Shown in pieces: positions 34,296 through 42,857 of a stretch of 64,000 bases of DNA. Numbering within the stretch: position 1 is the first letter of the stretch; each line of letters begins with the position of its first letter. The translations under genes and the position numbers were made by a program. The notes under the pieces are model-generated. The model searched no databases. It saw only the letters and a program-made list of their open reading frames with translations, and was not told the DNA's origin. Origin of the DNA: Prevotella sp. E13-17 (GTDB taxonomy: Bacteria > Bacteroidota > Bacteroidia > Bacteroidales > Bacteroidaceae). Location of the stretch: positions 3,318,001 through 3,382,000 of the forward strand of contig NZ_CP091787.1 of the NCBI RefSeq assembly GCF_022024035.1, read 5' to 3'.

Positions 34296-35009
34296 ATGAA
34301 GATTGCTTTGATAGGCTACGGCAAGATGGGTAAAATGATTGAAGAAATAGCCATCAGCCGAGGCCATGAAATTGTGAGTGTCATCGACATTCAAAATCAA
34401 CAGGACTTTGACAGTGAGGCCTTCGCATCAGCGGATGTGGCCATCGAGTTTACGAACCCCACCGCAGCCTTTGGCAACTACCAAAAAGCATGGAGCAAAG
34501 GCGTAAAAGTGGTGAGCGGCTCAACAGGTTGGATGAAAGAGCACGGCGACGAGGTGAGAAGCGCCTGCGAGAACGGCAAGACGCTGTTCTGGGCCTCTAA
34601 CTTCTCGATTGGCGTTGCCATCTTCTCGGCCGTCAACCGATATCTGGCTAAGATTATGAACCAGTTCCCACAGTACGACGTGGAACTGGAAGAGACGCAC
34701 CATGTGCATAAGCTGGACCATCCCAGCGGAACAGCCATCACCCTGGGTGAGGAAATCGTTGAAGCCCTCGACCGCAAGGAGGCATGGGCTGAAGACACCA
34801 CAGACCCTAAGTTGCTCAGAATAGACCATATCCGTCGCGGCGAGGTGCCTGGCATCCATACCATTCGTTACGACAGCGATGCCGACATGATCAGCATCAC
34901 ACACGATGCACACTCGCGTCGCGGTTTTGCGCTGGGAGCAGTGCTGGCTGCAGAATACACCAAAGAACACACGGGACTGCTGACCATCAGCGACATGTTT
35001 AAATTCTAA
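34296..35009 (+). CDS. dapB: 4-hydroxy-tetrahydrodipicolinate reductase
   Basis: This 237-residue enzyme of the diaminopimelate/lysine pathway has an N-terminal Rossmann motif (IALIGYGKMGKMI) and the catalytic stretch ETHHVHKLDHPSGTA, which holds the conserved His and Lys of DapB. The C-terminus is HSRRGFALGAVLAAEY. It reduces 4-hydroxy-tetrahydrodipicolinate with NAD(P)H, supplying meso-DAP for peptidoglycan and lysine. It is slightly shorter than the E. coli enzyme, as is usual in Bacteroidetes. It heads an operon with lepB 3 bp downstream. Confidence 0.95.
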   Translation: MKIALIGYGKMGKMIEEIAISRGHEIVSVIDIQNQQDFDSEAFASADVAIEFTNPTAAFGNYQKAWSKGVKVVSGSTGWMKEHGDEVRSACENGKTLFWASNFSIGVAIFSAVNRYLAKIMNQFPQYDVELEETHHVHKLDHPSGTAITLGEEIVEALDRKEAWAEDTTDPKLLRIDHIRRGEVPGIHTIRYDSDADMISITHDAHSRRGFALGAVLAAEYTKEHTGLLTISDMFKF

Positions 35010-35012
35010 CGC

Positions 35013-36506
35013 ATGGAAAAAAGAGAAAAGAAAAAACTGAATATGAAGGTGCAGTGGACCAAGTTCGTGATTGTCATGATCTTGTGGTTACTGTTTCTCT
35101 ATTGGCTGGAATCATGGCTGGGCCTCATCGTAGTGCCCTTCATCTATGATGCCTATATCTCAAAGAAAATCAACTGGCAGTGGTGGAAGGATGCCGAAGG
35201 CCCCACAAGGTTTGTCATGTCGTGGGTCGATGCCATCGTCTTTGCGCTGGTGGCCGTCTATTTCATCAACCAGTTCTTCTTTCAAAACTACGTCATCCCC
35301 TCTTCTTCACTGGAGAAGTCGCTGCTGACAGGCGACTACCTGTTTGTGTCGAAGGTGAGCTATGGTCCACGCATACCGGAAACGCCACTCACAGTGCCCC
35401 TGACGCAGCACACACTGCCCATCGGCAACATGAAGTCGTACGTGGAGTGGCCCCACTGGGACTACCGCCGCGTGAAGGGCCTCGGCAACGTGGAGCTGAA
35501 CGACATCGTGGTGTTCAACTACCCCGCTGGCGACACCATCTGTGCATTCATGCAGACGGAATACTATCACTTGTGCTATGGCTACGGTCACGGCATCTAT
35601 GAGCAACTGCACCCAGATGCCGTGAGCATCGACTCTCTGTCAAAGGCCGACCAGCTGAAACGCTTCGAGGAGATCTACTACCTGGGCAGCCAGTACATTC
35701 GCCAGAACCATGCTTCGTTTGGCGATATTGACACACGTCCCACCGACCGTCGCGAGAACTACGTCAAGCGCTGCGTGGGACTGCCCGGACAGACTCTGCA
35801 GATTGTAGATAAGGTGATCTATCTGGACGGCAAGCCCAACAAGGAGCCCGACAATGCGCAGTTCCAGTATGACGTACAATTCGTGGAGCACGCCAAACTG
35901 ACCGACGAACTGCTGAAGGAACTACATATCACGATAGAAGACCTGAACCTGACATCGGCAGACCGTGGTTCGCTGAACAGCAACGGCTACGTGCAACTGC
36001 TCTATTCGCACGTTATCATGCCAATGACTAAGGCCACCTACGAGGAGCTGAAGAAGCGCAAAGACCTGGTGGTCAGCATCACGCCGGTGAGAGGCGGAGA
36101 CACCTGGGACATCTACCCACAGAACGGCAACTACCACTGGACACGCGACAACTACGGACCGGTGTGGATTCCTAAGAAGGGGGAGACCATCGACCTGACG
36201 CTCGACAACATTGCCATCTACGAACGACCCATCAAGATCTACGAGAAGAACGACCTGCAGATTCGTGACGGCAAGATCTTCATCAACGGCGAGGAGACCA
36301 AGCGCTACACCTTTAAGATGGACTACTACTGGATGATGGGCGACAACCGTCATAACTCAGCAGACTCGCGCTACTGGGGCTTTGTGCCCGAGGATCATAT
36401 TGTGGGCAAGCCCATCTTCATCTGGTGGTCGAAAGATCCTGACCGAGGACTCATCTCGGGCATACGCTGGAACCGACTGTTCCGAATGGTTGATAATATC
36501 AAATAA
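35013..36506 (+). CDS. lepB: Signal peptidase I
   Basis: This 497-residue inner-membrane serine protease cleaves signal peptides of exported proteins. Hydrophobic spans near residues 15-45 and 70-85 precede the catalytic box IPSSSLEKSLLTGD with nucleophile Ser99. The general base lies in NYVKRCVGLPGQ (Lys252). The C-terminal box MMGDNRHNSADSRYWG is the conserved GDN motif. Length and the large insert between the boxes are typical of Bacteroidetes LepB. The neighbouring paralog begins 9 bp downstream. Confidence 0.95.
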   Translation: MEKREKKKLNMKVQWTKFVIVMILWLLFLYWLESWLGLIVVPFIYDAYISKKINWQWWKDAEGPTRFVMSWVDAIVFALVAVYFINQFFFQNYVIPSSSLEKSLLTGDYLFVSKVSYGPRIPETPLTVPLTQHTLPIGNMKSYVEWPHWDYRRVKGLGNVELNDIVVFNYPAGDTICAFMQTEYYHLCYGYGHGIYEQLHPDAVSIDSLSKADQLKRFEEIYYLGSQYIRQNHASFGDIDTRPTDRRENYVKRCVGLPGQTLQIVDKVIYLDGKPNKEPDNAQFQYDVQFVEHAKLTDELLKELHITIEDLNLTSADRGSLNSNGYVQLLYSHVIMPMTKATYEELKKRKDLVVSITPVRGGDTWDIYPQNGNYHWTRDNYGPVWIPKKGETIDLTLDNIAIYERPIKIYEKNDLQIRDGKIFINGEETKRYTFKMDYYWMMGDNRHNSADSRYWGFVPEDHIVGKPIFIWWSKDPDRGLISGIRWNRLFRMVDNIK

Positions 36507-36515
36507 AAATATAGT

Positions 36516-37067
36516 GTGAGTAGAAGGAATCTGGTTCGTTTCCTATTGGCGCTTGCAGTTGCCTTTGTCCTGATGCTGGTCTTCAGGACCACTGGCGTTA
36601 CGATGTGCACCATAGAAGGAGACGGACTGGAACCTACGCTCATGAATGGCGACCATGTGTTGGTGAACCGCTGGAGCTACGGTCTTCGCATTGGAGGAAC
36701 AGACAAGCTGTTCAGCTATGGTAGATTAGGCCGACAGGACGTGAAGCGAGGTGACCTGATTGCCTTTGAAGACCCATCGGACTCTATCAACAGGCGAATG
36801 CTCATCTGCCGCTGTAAGGCTTTGCCCGGCGACACCGTCAGCACAGAAGAGGGAATGGTGGTGGTGCCAAGTCTGAAAGACTGTGCAGACCGCGACTACT
36901 ACTGGGTGGAGTCGCTGCATAGCGGAAACGCGAAAGATGCCCCCACACAGGGATTCATTGCCGAGGAATACATCATCGGACGCGTCTGCATGGTTGTCTA
37001 TAGTCGCGACACCGAAGAGCCTGTGCACAGAGGATGGCGCTATTACAGAATGTTTATTCCACTATGA
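36516..37067 (+). CDS. S26 signal-peptidase-like protein lacking both catalytic residues
   Basis: This 183-residue protein starts at GTG. It has one N-terminal span (LVRFLLALAVAFVLMLVF) and S26-family boxes: EGDGLEPTLMNGDHVLVNR, CRCKALPGDTV and a C-terminal EEYIIGRV segment. Aligned by eye with the adjacent lepB product, the catalytic Ser position is Gly37 and the Lys position is Cys98 (LepB K252-RCVGLPG versus C98-RCKALPG). The GDN box is also missing. It is therefore probably not an active signal peptidase and may be a regulatory or structural partner. It is coupled by ATGA overlap to the WbqC-like gene. Confidence 0.8.
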   Translation: MSRRNLVRFLLALAVAFVLMLVFRTTGVTMCTIEGDGLEPTLMNGDHVLVNRWSYGLRIGGTDKLFSYGRLGRQDVKRGDLIAFEDPSDSINRRMLICRCKALPGDTVSTEEGMVVVPSLKDCADRDYYWVESLHSGNAKDAPTQGFIAEEYIIGRVCMVVYSRDTEEPVHRGWRYYRMFIPL

Positions 37068-37669
37068 GAAAGGCACTTTTGGCTACAACTTATTTCGGAC
37101 CGGTACAATGGTATCAGAAGCTGAACCGCTACGACGAGGTTGAAATCGAACAGCATGAGTCGTTTCAGAAGCAGACCTACCGCAACCGCTGCATGATTGC
37201 CACGACTCAGGGGGTCCAGGCATTGTCCTTTCCTGTGGAACACGACGCCGACGACCGCATCTCCAACATGCGACTGAGCGACCACGGCAACTGGCGACAT
37301 GTGCACTGGCAGGCTATTGCATCGGCCTATGGCGACTCGCCATTCTTTGAATACTATGAAGATGACATCAGACCGTTTTTCTTTGAGAGAAACTGGGAAC
37401 GCCTGATAGACTATAACGAAGCCATCGCACAGACCATGTGCGAACTGCTAGACATCCATCCCGCAGTACGTCGCACGGAGCAATATGCGGCCAACAGCGA
37501 CGCGGATGATTTCCGCGAGGTGATACGCCCCAAACGACCACTGCCAGATGCTGACTTTAAGGCAAAGCCCTACTATCAGGTCTTTCGGGAGAAACATGGT
37601 TTCCTGCCGAACCTGAGCATCTTGGACCTGCTGTTCAATATGGGACCGGAGTCGATATTCTACTTGTAA
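37064..37669 (+). CDS. WbqC-like family protein
   Basis: This 201-residue protein starts at the ATG overlapping the upstream stop. The segments LLATTYFGPVQWYQKL, HESFQKQTYRNRCMIAT, WRHVHWQAIASAYGDSPFF and NLSILDLLFNMGPES are characteristic of the WbqC family. Some members sit in O-antigen or aminosugar biosynthesis loci, but the reaction is not firmly established. In Bacteroidetes it is often found next to lepB, as here. No signal peptide, so it is cytoplasmic. Confidence 0.85.
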   Translation: MRKALLATTYFGPVQWYQKLNRYDEVEIEQHESFQKQTYRNRCMIATTQGVQALSFPVEHDADDRISNMRLSDHGNWRHVHWQAIASAYGDSPFFEYYEDDIRPFFFERNWERLIDYNEAIAQTMCELLDIHPAVRRTEQYAANSDADDFREVIRPKRPLPDADFKAKPYYQVFREKHGFLPNLSILDLLFNMGPESIFYL

Positions 37670-37689
37670 CAATAAAAACATCAAACTAT

Positions 37690-40170
37690 ATGAAAACGAG
37701 CCTACTAACTTCCTTTCTGACACTTCTTTGTGTCTCTGCATCGTGGGCACAGCCCCGACAGGAAATCAATCTGCAAGACAACTGGCAATTCTCGCACGAC
37801 GGCACGACATGGGAAACCGTCAGCGTGCCGCACGACTGGGCTATCAGCGGACCCTTTGACAAGAAATGGGACCTGCAGGTGGTAGCCATTGAACAGAATG
37901 GCGAGAAAGAGGCTACAGAGAAAAGCGGACGCAGCGGGGCGTTGCCTTGGATTGGCGAGGGCCACTACCGCCGTACGTTTACGATTCCAAAAGATTTCAA
38001 GGGACATGCCGAACTGCTGTTCGACGGCGCAATGGCCGAACCGAAGATGACCGTCAACGGGCAGCAGGCTGGCTATTGGCCCTATGGCTATAACGCGTTT
38101 CGTGTGGATATCACGAAACTGATTACACCGGGCGAAAACCAACTGGCGGTGGACCTTCAGAACATGGAGGAGAGCTCGCGCTGGTATCCCGGTGCCGGCA
38201 TCTATCGGCCGGTGACCCTGATTCTCACGCCGCAACAGGCGCGCATTGATGACTGGGGCATCACCACCAAGACAGAGTTGCACGCCATGAAAACGAAAAA
38301 CGGGCACGACGTGACGAAGTTTACGGTCGAGGTGCCTGTGGCTGACGGTCAACTGCCTGTCACGATGGAGCTCATTGCGCCCAACGGAGAAGACCATACA
38401 TTTGTGAGTCCTGCACCTATGCGCAAGGGTACATCAACGGCAGTGGGCACCTTCATGATTCCCAACGCCAAGCTGTGGACTCCCGAGACGCCCGACCTCT
38501 ATACACTACGCATCACGCTCTTCGATGGTAAGGGCAAGCCCAACGTGTATGATGACTTCGGCAAGGTCATCGACCAGAAAACCATGAAGGTGGGACTGCG
38601 CACAGTCAAAGTGTCGAAAGAGGGCGGCTTCCAGCTGAATGGCGTGACACGCAAGCTGAAAGGTGTCTGTCTGCACCACGACCTGGGACCACTCGGTGCT
38701 GCGGTCAACAAGGCGGCGCTGATACGTCAAATTAAGATGATGAAGGAGATGGGCTGCGACGCCATCCGTACAGCCCACAACATGCCGAGTCAGATGCAGA
38801 TGAACGTGTGCGACTCGCTGGGTATGATGGTGATGGCCGAGAGCTTCGACATGTGGATTTATCCTAAGTGTAAGAACGGCTATGCCCGTTTCTTTAAGGA
38901 GTGGGCCGACCGCGACATTGAGAATCTGGTGCGTGCCAACCGCAACCACCCCAGCATCGTGATGTGGAGCATTGGCAACGAGATACCCGAGCAGTGGTCG
39001 AAGGAAGGCACGGAGATAGCTGCTCATCTGCAGAACCTGTGTCACCGCTTAGACGCCACACGTCCTGTCACACAAGGCATGGATCGTGCAGAATCAGCGC
39101 TTGGTAGCGGTTTCGCTCAGGTCATGGATGTACCTGGCTTCAACTATCGTGTGCATAAGTACAATAACAACATCAAACTGCTGCCACAGGGCTTTTTGTT
39201 GGGTTCCGAAACAGCATCAACAGTTTCGTCGCGCGGCGTGTATAAGTTTCCTGTGGTGCCTCAGGCTGCCGACAGCCGAGAGGGAAAGGCGTTCCATCAG
39301 GACGGGCAATGCTCTTCGTACGACGTTGAATGGTGCTCATGGAGTAACTTGCCCGACGACGACTGGGTGTGGCAGGACGATAAAGACTGGGTCATCGGTG
39401 AGTTCGTATGGACGGGTTTCGACTACCTGGGTGAACCAACGCCCTATGATGAGTACTGGCCCAGCCGCAGCAGCTACTTCGGCATCTGCGACTTAGCAGG
39501 ACTGCCCAAAGACCGTTATTTCCTGTATCGCTCGCACTGGCGCAACGATGCGCACACCATCCATTTGTTGCCACACTGGACATGGGGCAAGGAGCGCATC
39601 GGACAGACGACGCCCGTCTATTGCTATACCGACTACAACGAAGCAGAGCTCTTTGTGAACGGCAAGAGTCAGGGACGCATCAAAAAGAATACAAAGGAGC
39701 GCCTGGACCGCTATCGCCTGCGCTGGAACAACGTGAAATACGAGCCTGGCAAAGTGAAAGTGGTGGTCTATGACGAACAGGGAAATGTGGCTGGAGAACA
39801 GACCGTCAAGACAGCCGGTAAGCCCGCTATGCTGCAAGCTGACGTATGGACACAGAACGGCAATAACACGCTGAAAGCCAACGCCAACGACCTGGCATAT
39901 ATCACCCTGACACTCACCGACAAAGATGGCAACCTGATTCCCGACGCCACTGACCAACTGACCTTCGAGGTGGCAGGTGCTGGTACATTTAAGGCCGTCT
40001 GCAATGGTGATGCCACCTCGCTGGAATCGTTCACCGCTCCAACCATGAAACTCTTTGCCGGTCAACTGGTTGTAGTCGTACAAGCAGGCAAAACAAAAGG
40101 TCAGATTGCACTTACGGTCAAAGACCAGCAGCGCAAGCTGACCAAGAGAATCGTCATCCCCGTTATCTAA
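37690..40170 (+). CDS. GH2 beta-galactosidase-like glycoside hydrolase
   Basis: This 826-residue secreted enzyme has signal peptide MKTSLLTSFLTLLCVSASWA. Domain order: GH2 sugar-binding jelly roll (RTFTIPKDFKGHAELLFDGAM), immunoglobulin-like domain, TIM barrel, then C-terminal DUF4982-like and Ig-like domains with a terminal KRIVIPVI. Glu431 in SIGNEIPEQ is the acid/base position, and Glu571 in GEFVWTGFDYLGEPTPY is the nucleophile. Family members act on beta-galactosides or related beta-glycosides; the natural substrate is unknown. It lies 20 bp after the WbqC-like gene and may be read from the dapB operon. Confidence 0.88.
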   Translation: MKTSLLTSFLTLLCVSASWAQPRQEINLQDNWQFSHDGTTWETVSVPHDWAISGPFDKKWDLQVVAIEQNGEKEATEKSGRSGALPWIGEGHYRRTFTIPKDFKGHAELLFDGAMAEPKMTVNGQQAGYWPYGYNAFRVDITKLITPGENQLAVDLQNMEESSRWYPGAGIYRPVTLILTPQQARIDDWGITTKTELHAMKTKNGHDVTKFTVEVPVADGQLPVTMELIAPNGEDHTFVSPAPMRKGTSTAVGTFMIPNAKLWTPETPDLYTLRITLFDGKGKPNVYDDFGKVIDQKTMKVGLRTVKVSKEGGFQLNGVTRKLKGVCLHHDLGPLGAAVNKAALIRQIKMMKEMGCDAIRTAHNMPSQMQMNVCDSLGMMVMAESFDMWIYPKCKNGYARFFKEWADRDIENLVRANRNHPSIVMWSIGNEIPEQWSKEGTEIAAHLQNLCHRLDATRPVTQGMDRAESALGSGFAQVMDVPGFNYRVHKYNNNIKLLPQGFLLGSETASTVSSRGVYKFPVVPQAADSREGKAFHQDGQCSSYDVEWCSWSNLPDDDWVWQDDKDWVIGEFVWTGFDYLGEPTPYDEYWPSRSSYFGICDLAGLPKDRYFLYRSHWRNDAHTIHLLPHWTWGKERIGQTTPVYCYTDYNEAELFVNGKSQGRIKKNTKERLDRYRLRWNNVKYEPGKVKVVVYDEQGNVAGEQTVKTAGKPAMLQADVWTQNGNNTLKANANDLAYITLTLTDKDGNLIPDATDQLTFEVAGAGTFKAVCNGDATSLESFTAPTMKLFAGQLVVVVQAGKTKGQIALTVKDQQRKLTKRIVIPVI

Positions 40171-40172
40171 TA

Positions 40173-40205
40173 AAAAACCCCTCCTGCTCGGGAGGGGTCA
40201 GGGCT
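40173..40205. repeat. GC-rich palindromic element (copy 3), acts as terminator
   Basis: An A run, then CCCCTCC (40178-40184), a short loop and GGAGGGG (to 40197), followed by TCAGGGCTGAG. It lies between convergent genes. The poly-A on the left gives a T run on the minus strand, so it can terminate upp. Confidence 0.7.
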
Positions 40206-40210
40206 GAGTT

Positions 40211-40867
40211 TTATAATTTCTCTCCATAACAAAGGTCACCGCAGTCACCGAAGCCTGGAACGATGTATTTCTGCTCGTTCATGCCTGGGTCGATGGCGGC
40301 GCACCAGAGTGAGGTGTCCTCGGGCAGGTTGCTCTTCAGCATCTCAACACCTTCGGGCGTGCCAATCACACAGGCAATATGCACACTGGCGGGCTTGCCG
40401 GTCTTCAGCAAGGCCTGATAGGCAGCCACCATCGAACCTCCGGTGGCCAACATGGGGTCAACGATGATGAGCGTCTTGCCCTTGACCGATGGCGAAGCCA
40501 GATACTCGGTATGTACGCCCACCTCGGTATGCTCACGGTTGGTGTACATACGATAGGCAGAAACAAACGCATTTGATGCGTGGTCGAACACCTTGAGGAA
40601 GCCTTCGTGGAAGGGCAGTCCGGCACGCAGAACGGTGGCCAGAACGACCTCGTCTTTGATCAGGGGAATATCGATAGTTCCTAAAGGTGTGGTAACCGTT
40701 TTTGATTTATAGGTTAACGATTTAGAAATCTCGTAAGCCATCATTTCGCCAATGCGCTCAATATTATTGCGAAACAGCAAACGATTCTTCTGATAGCTCT
40801 TGTCGCGAATTTCAGCCATGAAATGATTCATGACAGAATTCTGTTCACTGAAATTAATGATGTTCAT
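40211..40867 (-). CDS. upp: Uracil phosphoribosyltransferase
   Basis: This 218-residue pyrimidine salvage enzyme converts uracil and PRPP to UMP. The flexible-loop and PRPP-binding motif IIVDPMLATGGSMVAA and the uracil-binding C-terminal segment YIVPGFGDCGDLCYG are clearly present. VLRAGLPFHEGF is the other conserved stretch. It has a normal family length with the N-terminal extension usual in Bacteroidales. Transcribed alone, convergent with the beta-galactosidase and divergent from pckA. Confidence 0.95.
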   Translation of the reverse strand: MNIINFSEQNSVMNHFMAEIRDKSYQKNRLLFRNNIERIGEMMAYEISKSLTYKSKTVTTPLGTIDIPLIKDEVVLATVLRAGLPFHEGFLKVFDHASNAFVSAYRMYTNREHTEVGVHTEYLASPSVKGKTLIIVDPMLATGGSMVAAYQALLKTGKPASVHIACVIGTPEGVEMLKSNLPEDTSLWCAAIDPGMNEQKYIVPGFGDCGDLCYGEKL

Positions 40868-40890
40868 AGTGTAAGCTTTAAAATTGAGAG

Positions 40891-40898
40891 CAAAGGTA
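40891..40898 (-). promoter_or_regulatory. Candidate -7 element for upp
   Basis: The minus strand reads TACCTTTG, 24 bp before the ATG at 40867. The -33 region is T/A-rich without a clear TTTG. Confidence 0.6.
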
Positions 40899-41037
40899 CA
40901 AAACCCATTTTAATTTTGTAAACTCTGCGTGCCAAAAAAGCAACGAAACACTTTATTTTTTGATACTTTAACCAAAAAAAGGTTTGTGCGCGCACAAATT
41001 AATAGCAATTCCCAAGTAGCAATTCTGATTTTATTAG

Positions 41038-41045
41038 TAACTTTG
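41038..41045 (+). promoter_or_regulatory. Candidate -7 element for pckA
   Basis: TAACTTTG followed by CACCC, 52 bp before the ATG. No good -33 match. Confidence 0.6.
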
Positions 41046-41096
41046 CACCCGTAACAAGAATCACACATAGTAATTTTTAAATATTCAAAAAGTAAA

Positions 41097-42710
41097 ATGG
41101 CAAAGTTAGATTTAACGCAGTATGGCATCACCGGTTCTACCGTGATTGCTCACAATCCTTCGTATGAGACTCTGTTTGCAGAGGAGACTAAGGCTGAGTT
41201 GACTGGCTATGACAAGGGTCAGAACACTGAGCTGAACGCTGTTAACGTGATGACTGGTATCTATACCGGCCGTTCACCTAAGGACAAGTACATTGTTTGC
41301 GACGCACAGAGCAAAGACAAGGTATGGTGGACTTCTGAGGAGTACAAGAACGACAACCACCCCATGAGCGAGGACGTATGGGCAAAGGTTAAGGAGATTG
41401 CCGTTAAGGAGCTCTGCAACAAGAATCTGTATGTAGTTGACGCATTCTGCGGTGCTAACGAGGGTACTCGTCTGGCCGTTCGCTTCATCGTTGAAGTTGC
41501 TTGGCAGGCACACTTCGTTACAAACATGTTCATTCAGCCTACCGCTGAGGAGCTGGAGAACTTTGAGCCTAACTTCGTAATCTATAACGCTTCTAAGGCA
41601 AAGGTTGAGAACTACAAGGAGCTGGGTCTGAACTCAGAGACTTGCGTTGCCTTCAACACAACAAGCCGCGAGCAGGTCATCATCAACACATGGTACGGTG
41701 GTGAGATGAAGAAGGGTATGTTCTCTATGCAGAACTACTACCTCCCCCTGCAGGGTATCGCTTCTATGCACTGCTCTGCCAACACCGACATGGAGGGTAA
41801 GAACACCGCTATCTTCTTCGGTCTGTCTGGTACAGGTAAGACCACTCTGTCAACCGATCCTAAGCGTCTGCTGATTGGTGACGACGAGCACGGATGGGAC
41901 GACGAGGGCGTCTTCAACCTCGAGGGCGGTTGCTACGCTAAGGTTATCAACCTGAGCAAGGAGAACGAGCCCGACATCTACGGTGCTATCAAGCGTAACG
42001 CTCTGCTGGAGAACGTAACCGTTGACGCAGAGGGTAAGATCGACTTCGCTGACAAGAGCGTAACCGAGAACACTCGTGTAAGCTATCCTATCGACCACAT
42101 CGAGAAGATCGCTCAGAAGGTTAATGGTAAGAGTGCAGGTCCTGACGCTAAGAACGTGATCTTCCTGTCAGCTGACGCATTCGGCGTACTGCCCCCAGTA
42201 TCTATCCTGACTCCTGAGCAGACCAAGTACTACTTCCTGTCTGGTTTCACAGCTAAGCTGGCTGGTACAGAGCGTGGCATCACCGAGCCTACTCCTACAT
42301 TCTCTGCTTGCTTCGGTCAGGCATTCCTCGAGCTGCACCCCACAAAGTACGCTGAGGAGCTGGTTAAGAAGATGGAGAAGAGCGGTGCTAAGGCATACCT
42401 CGTCAACACTGGTTGGAACGGTACCGGCAAGCGTATCTCTATCCCCGACACACGTGGTATCATCGACGCTATTCTGGATGGCAGCATCCTGAAGGCTCCC
42501 ACCAAGAAGATTCCTTTCTTCGATTTCGAGGTTCCAACAGAGTTGCCTAACGTAAATTCTGGTATCCTTGATCCCCGCGACACTTATGCTTCTGCATCTG
42601 AGTGGGAGGAGAAGGCTAAGGATCTGGCTGCACGCTTCATCAAGAACTTCAAGAAGTATGAAGGCAATGAGGCTGGTAAGGCACTTGTTGCTGCTGGTCC
42701 AAAGCTCTAA
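41097..42710 (+). CDS. pckA: Phosphoenolpyruvate carboxykinase (ATP)
   Basis: This 537-residue cytoplasmic enzyme interconverts oxaloacetate and phosphoenolpyruvate with ATP/ADP. In Bacteroidales it mainly fixes CO2 toward succinate. Walker-A-like loop [13 protein letters not shown], preceded by MHCSAN, the metal-site segment [22 protein letters not shown], and the [10 protein letters not shown] motif are all present. Full family length. Codon use is biased to GGT, GCT and AAG, consistent with high expression. A hairpin terminator follows. Confidence 0.97.
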   Translation: MAKLDLTQYGITGSTVIAHNPSYETLFAEETKAELTGYDKGQNTELNAVNVMTGIYTGRSPKDKYIVCDAQSKDKVWWTSEEYKNDNHPMSEDVWAKVKEIAVKELCNKNLYVVDAFCGANEGTRLAVRFIVEVAWQAHFVTNMFIQPTAEELENFEPNFVIYNASKAKVENYKELGLNSETCVAFNTTSREQVIINTWYGGEMKKGMFSMQNYYLPLQGIASMHCSANTDMEGKNTAIFFGLSGTGKTTLSTDPKRLLIGDDEHGWDDEGVFNLEGGCYAKVINLSKENEPDIYGAIKRNALLENVTVDAEGKIDFADKSVTENTRVSYPIDHIEKIAQKVNGKSAGPDAKNVIFLSADAFGVLPPVSILTPEQTKYYFLSGFTAKLAGTERGITEPTPTFSACFGQAFLELHPTKYAEELVKKMEKSGAKAYLVNTGWNGTGKRISIPDTRGIIDAILDGSILKAPTKKIPFFDFEVPTELPNVNSGILDPRDTYASASEWEEKAKDLAARFIKNFKKYEGNEAGKALVAAGPKL

Positions 42711-42788
42711 AATTGGAGCGAAACTGCGCCTCAAAGGCGTAAGTTTTGGGCTGAAAATTGAAAGATTTGTTAAATCCTTCACAATAGA

Positions 42789-42820
42789 AGAGGTAAGGCT
42801 TTGCTTTACCTCTTTTTTTT
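42789..42820 (+). terminator. Intrinsic terminator after pckA
   Basis: AGAGGTAA (42789-42796) pairs with TTACCTCT (42806-42813), followed by a run of T. It abuts the -7 element of the next gene. Confidence 0.88.
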
Positions 42821-42821
42821 G

Positions 42822-42829
42822 TATCTTTG
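42822..42829 (+). promoter_or_regulatory. Candidate -7 element for the TPR histidine kinase
   Basis: TATCTTTG followed by CACAACC, 28 bp before the ATG at 42858. The -33 position falls within the pckA terminator hairpin. Confidence 0.6.
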
Positions 42830-42857
42830 CACAACCAAAACCTTTAAAACCCTTATC

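Noticed and set aside
42801..42857. Upstream extension of the TPR histidine kinase
   Set aside because: It begins inside the pckA terminator and before the promoter element at 42822.
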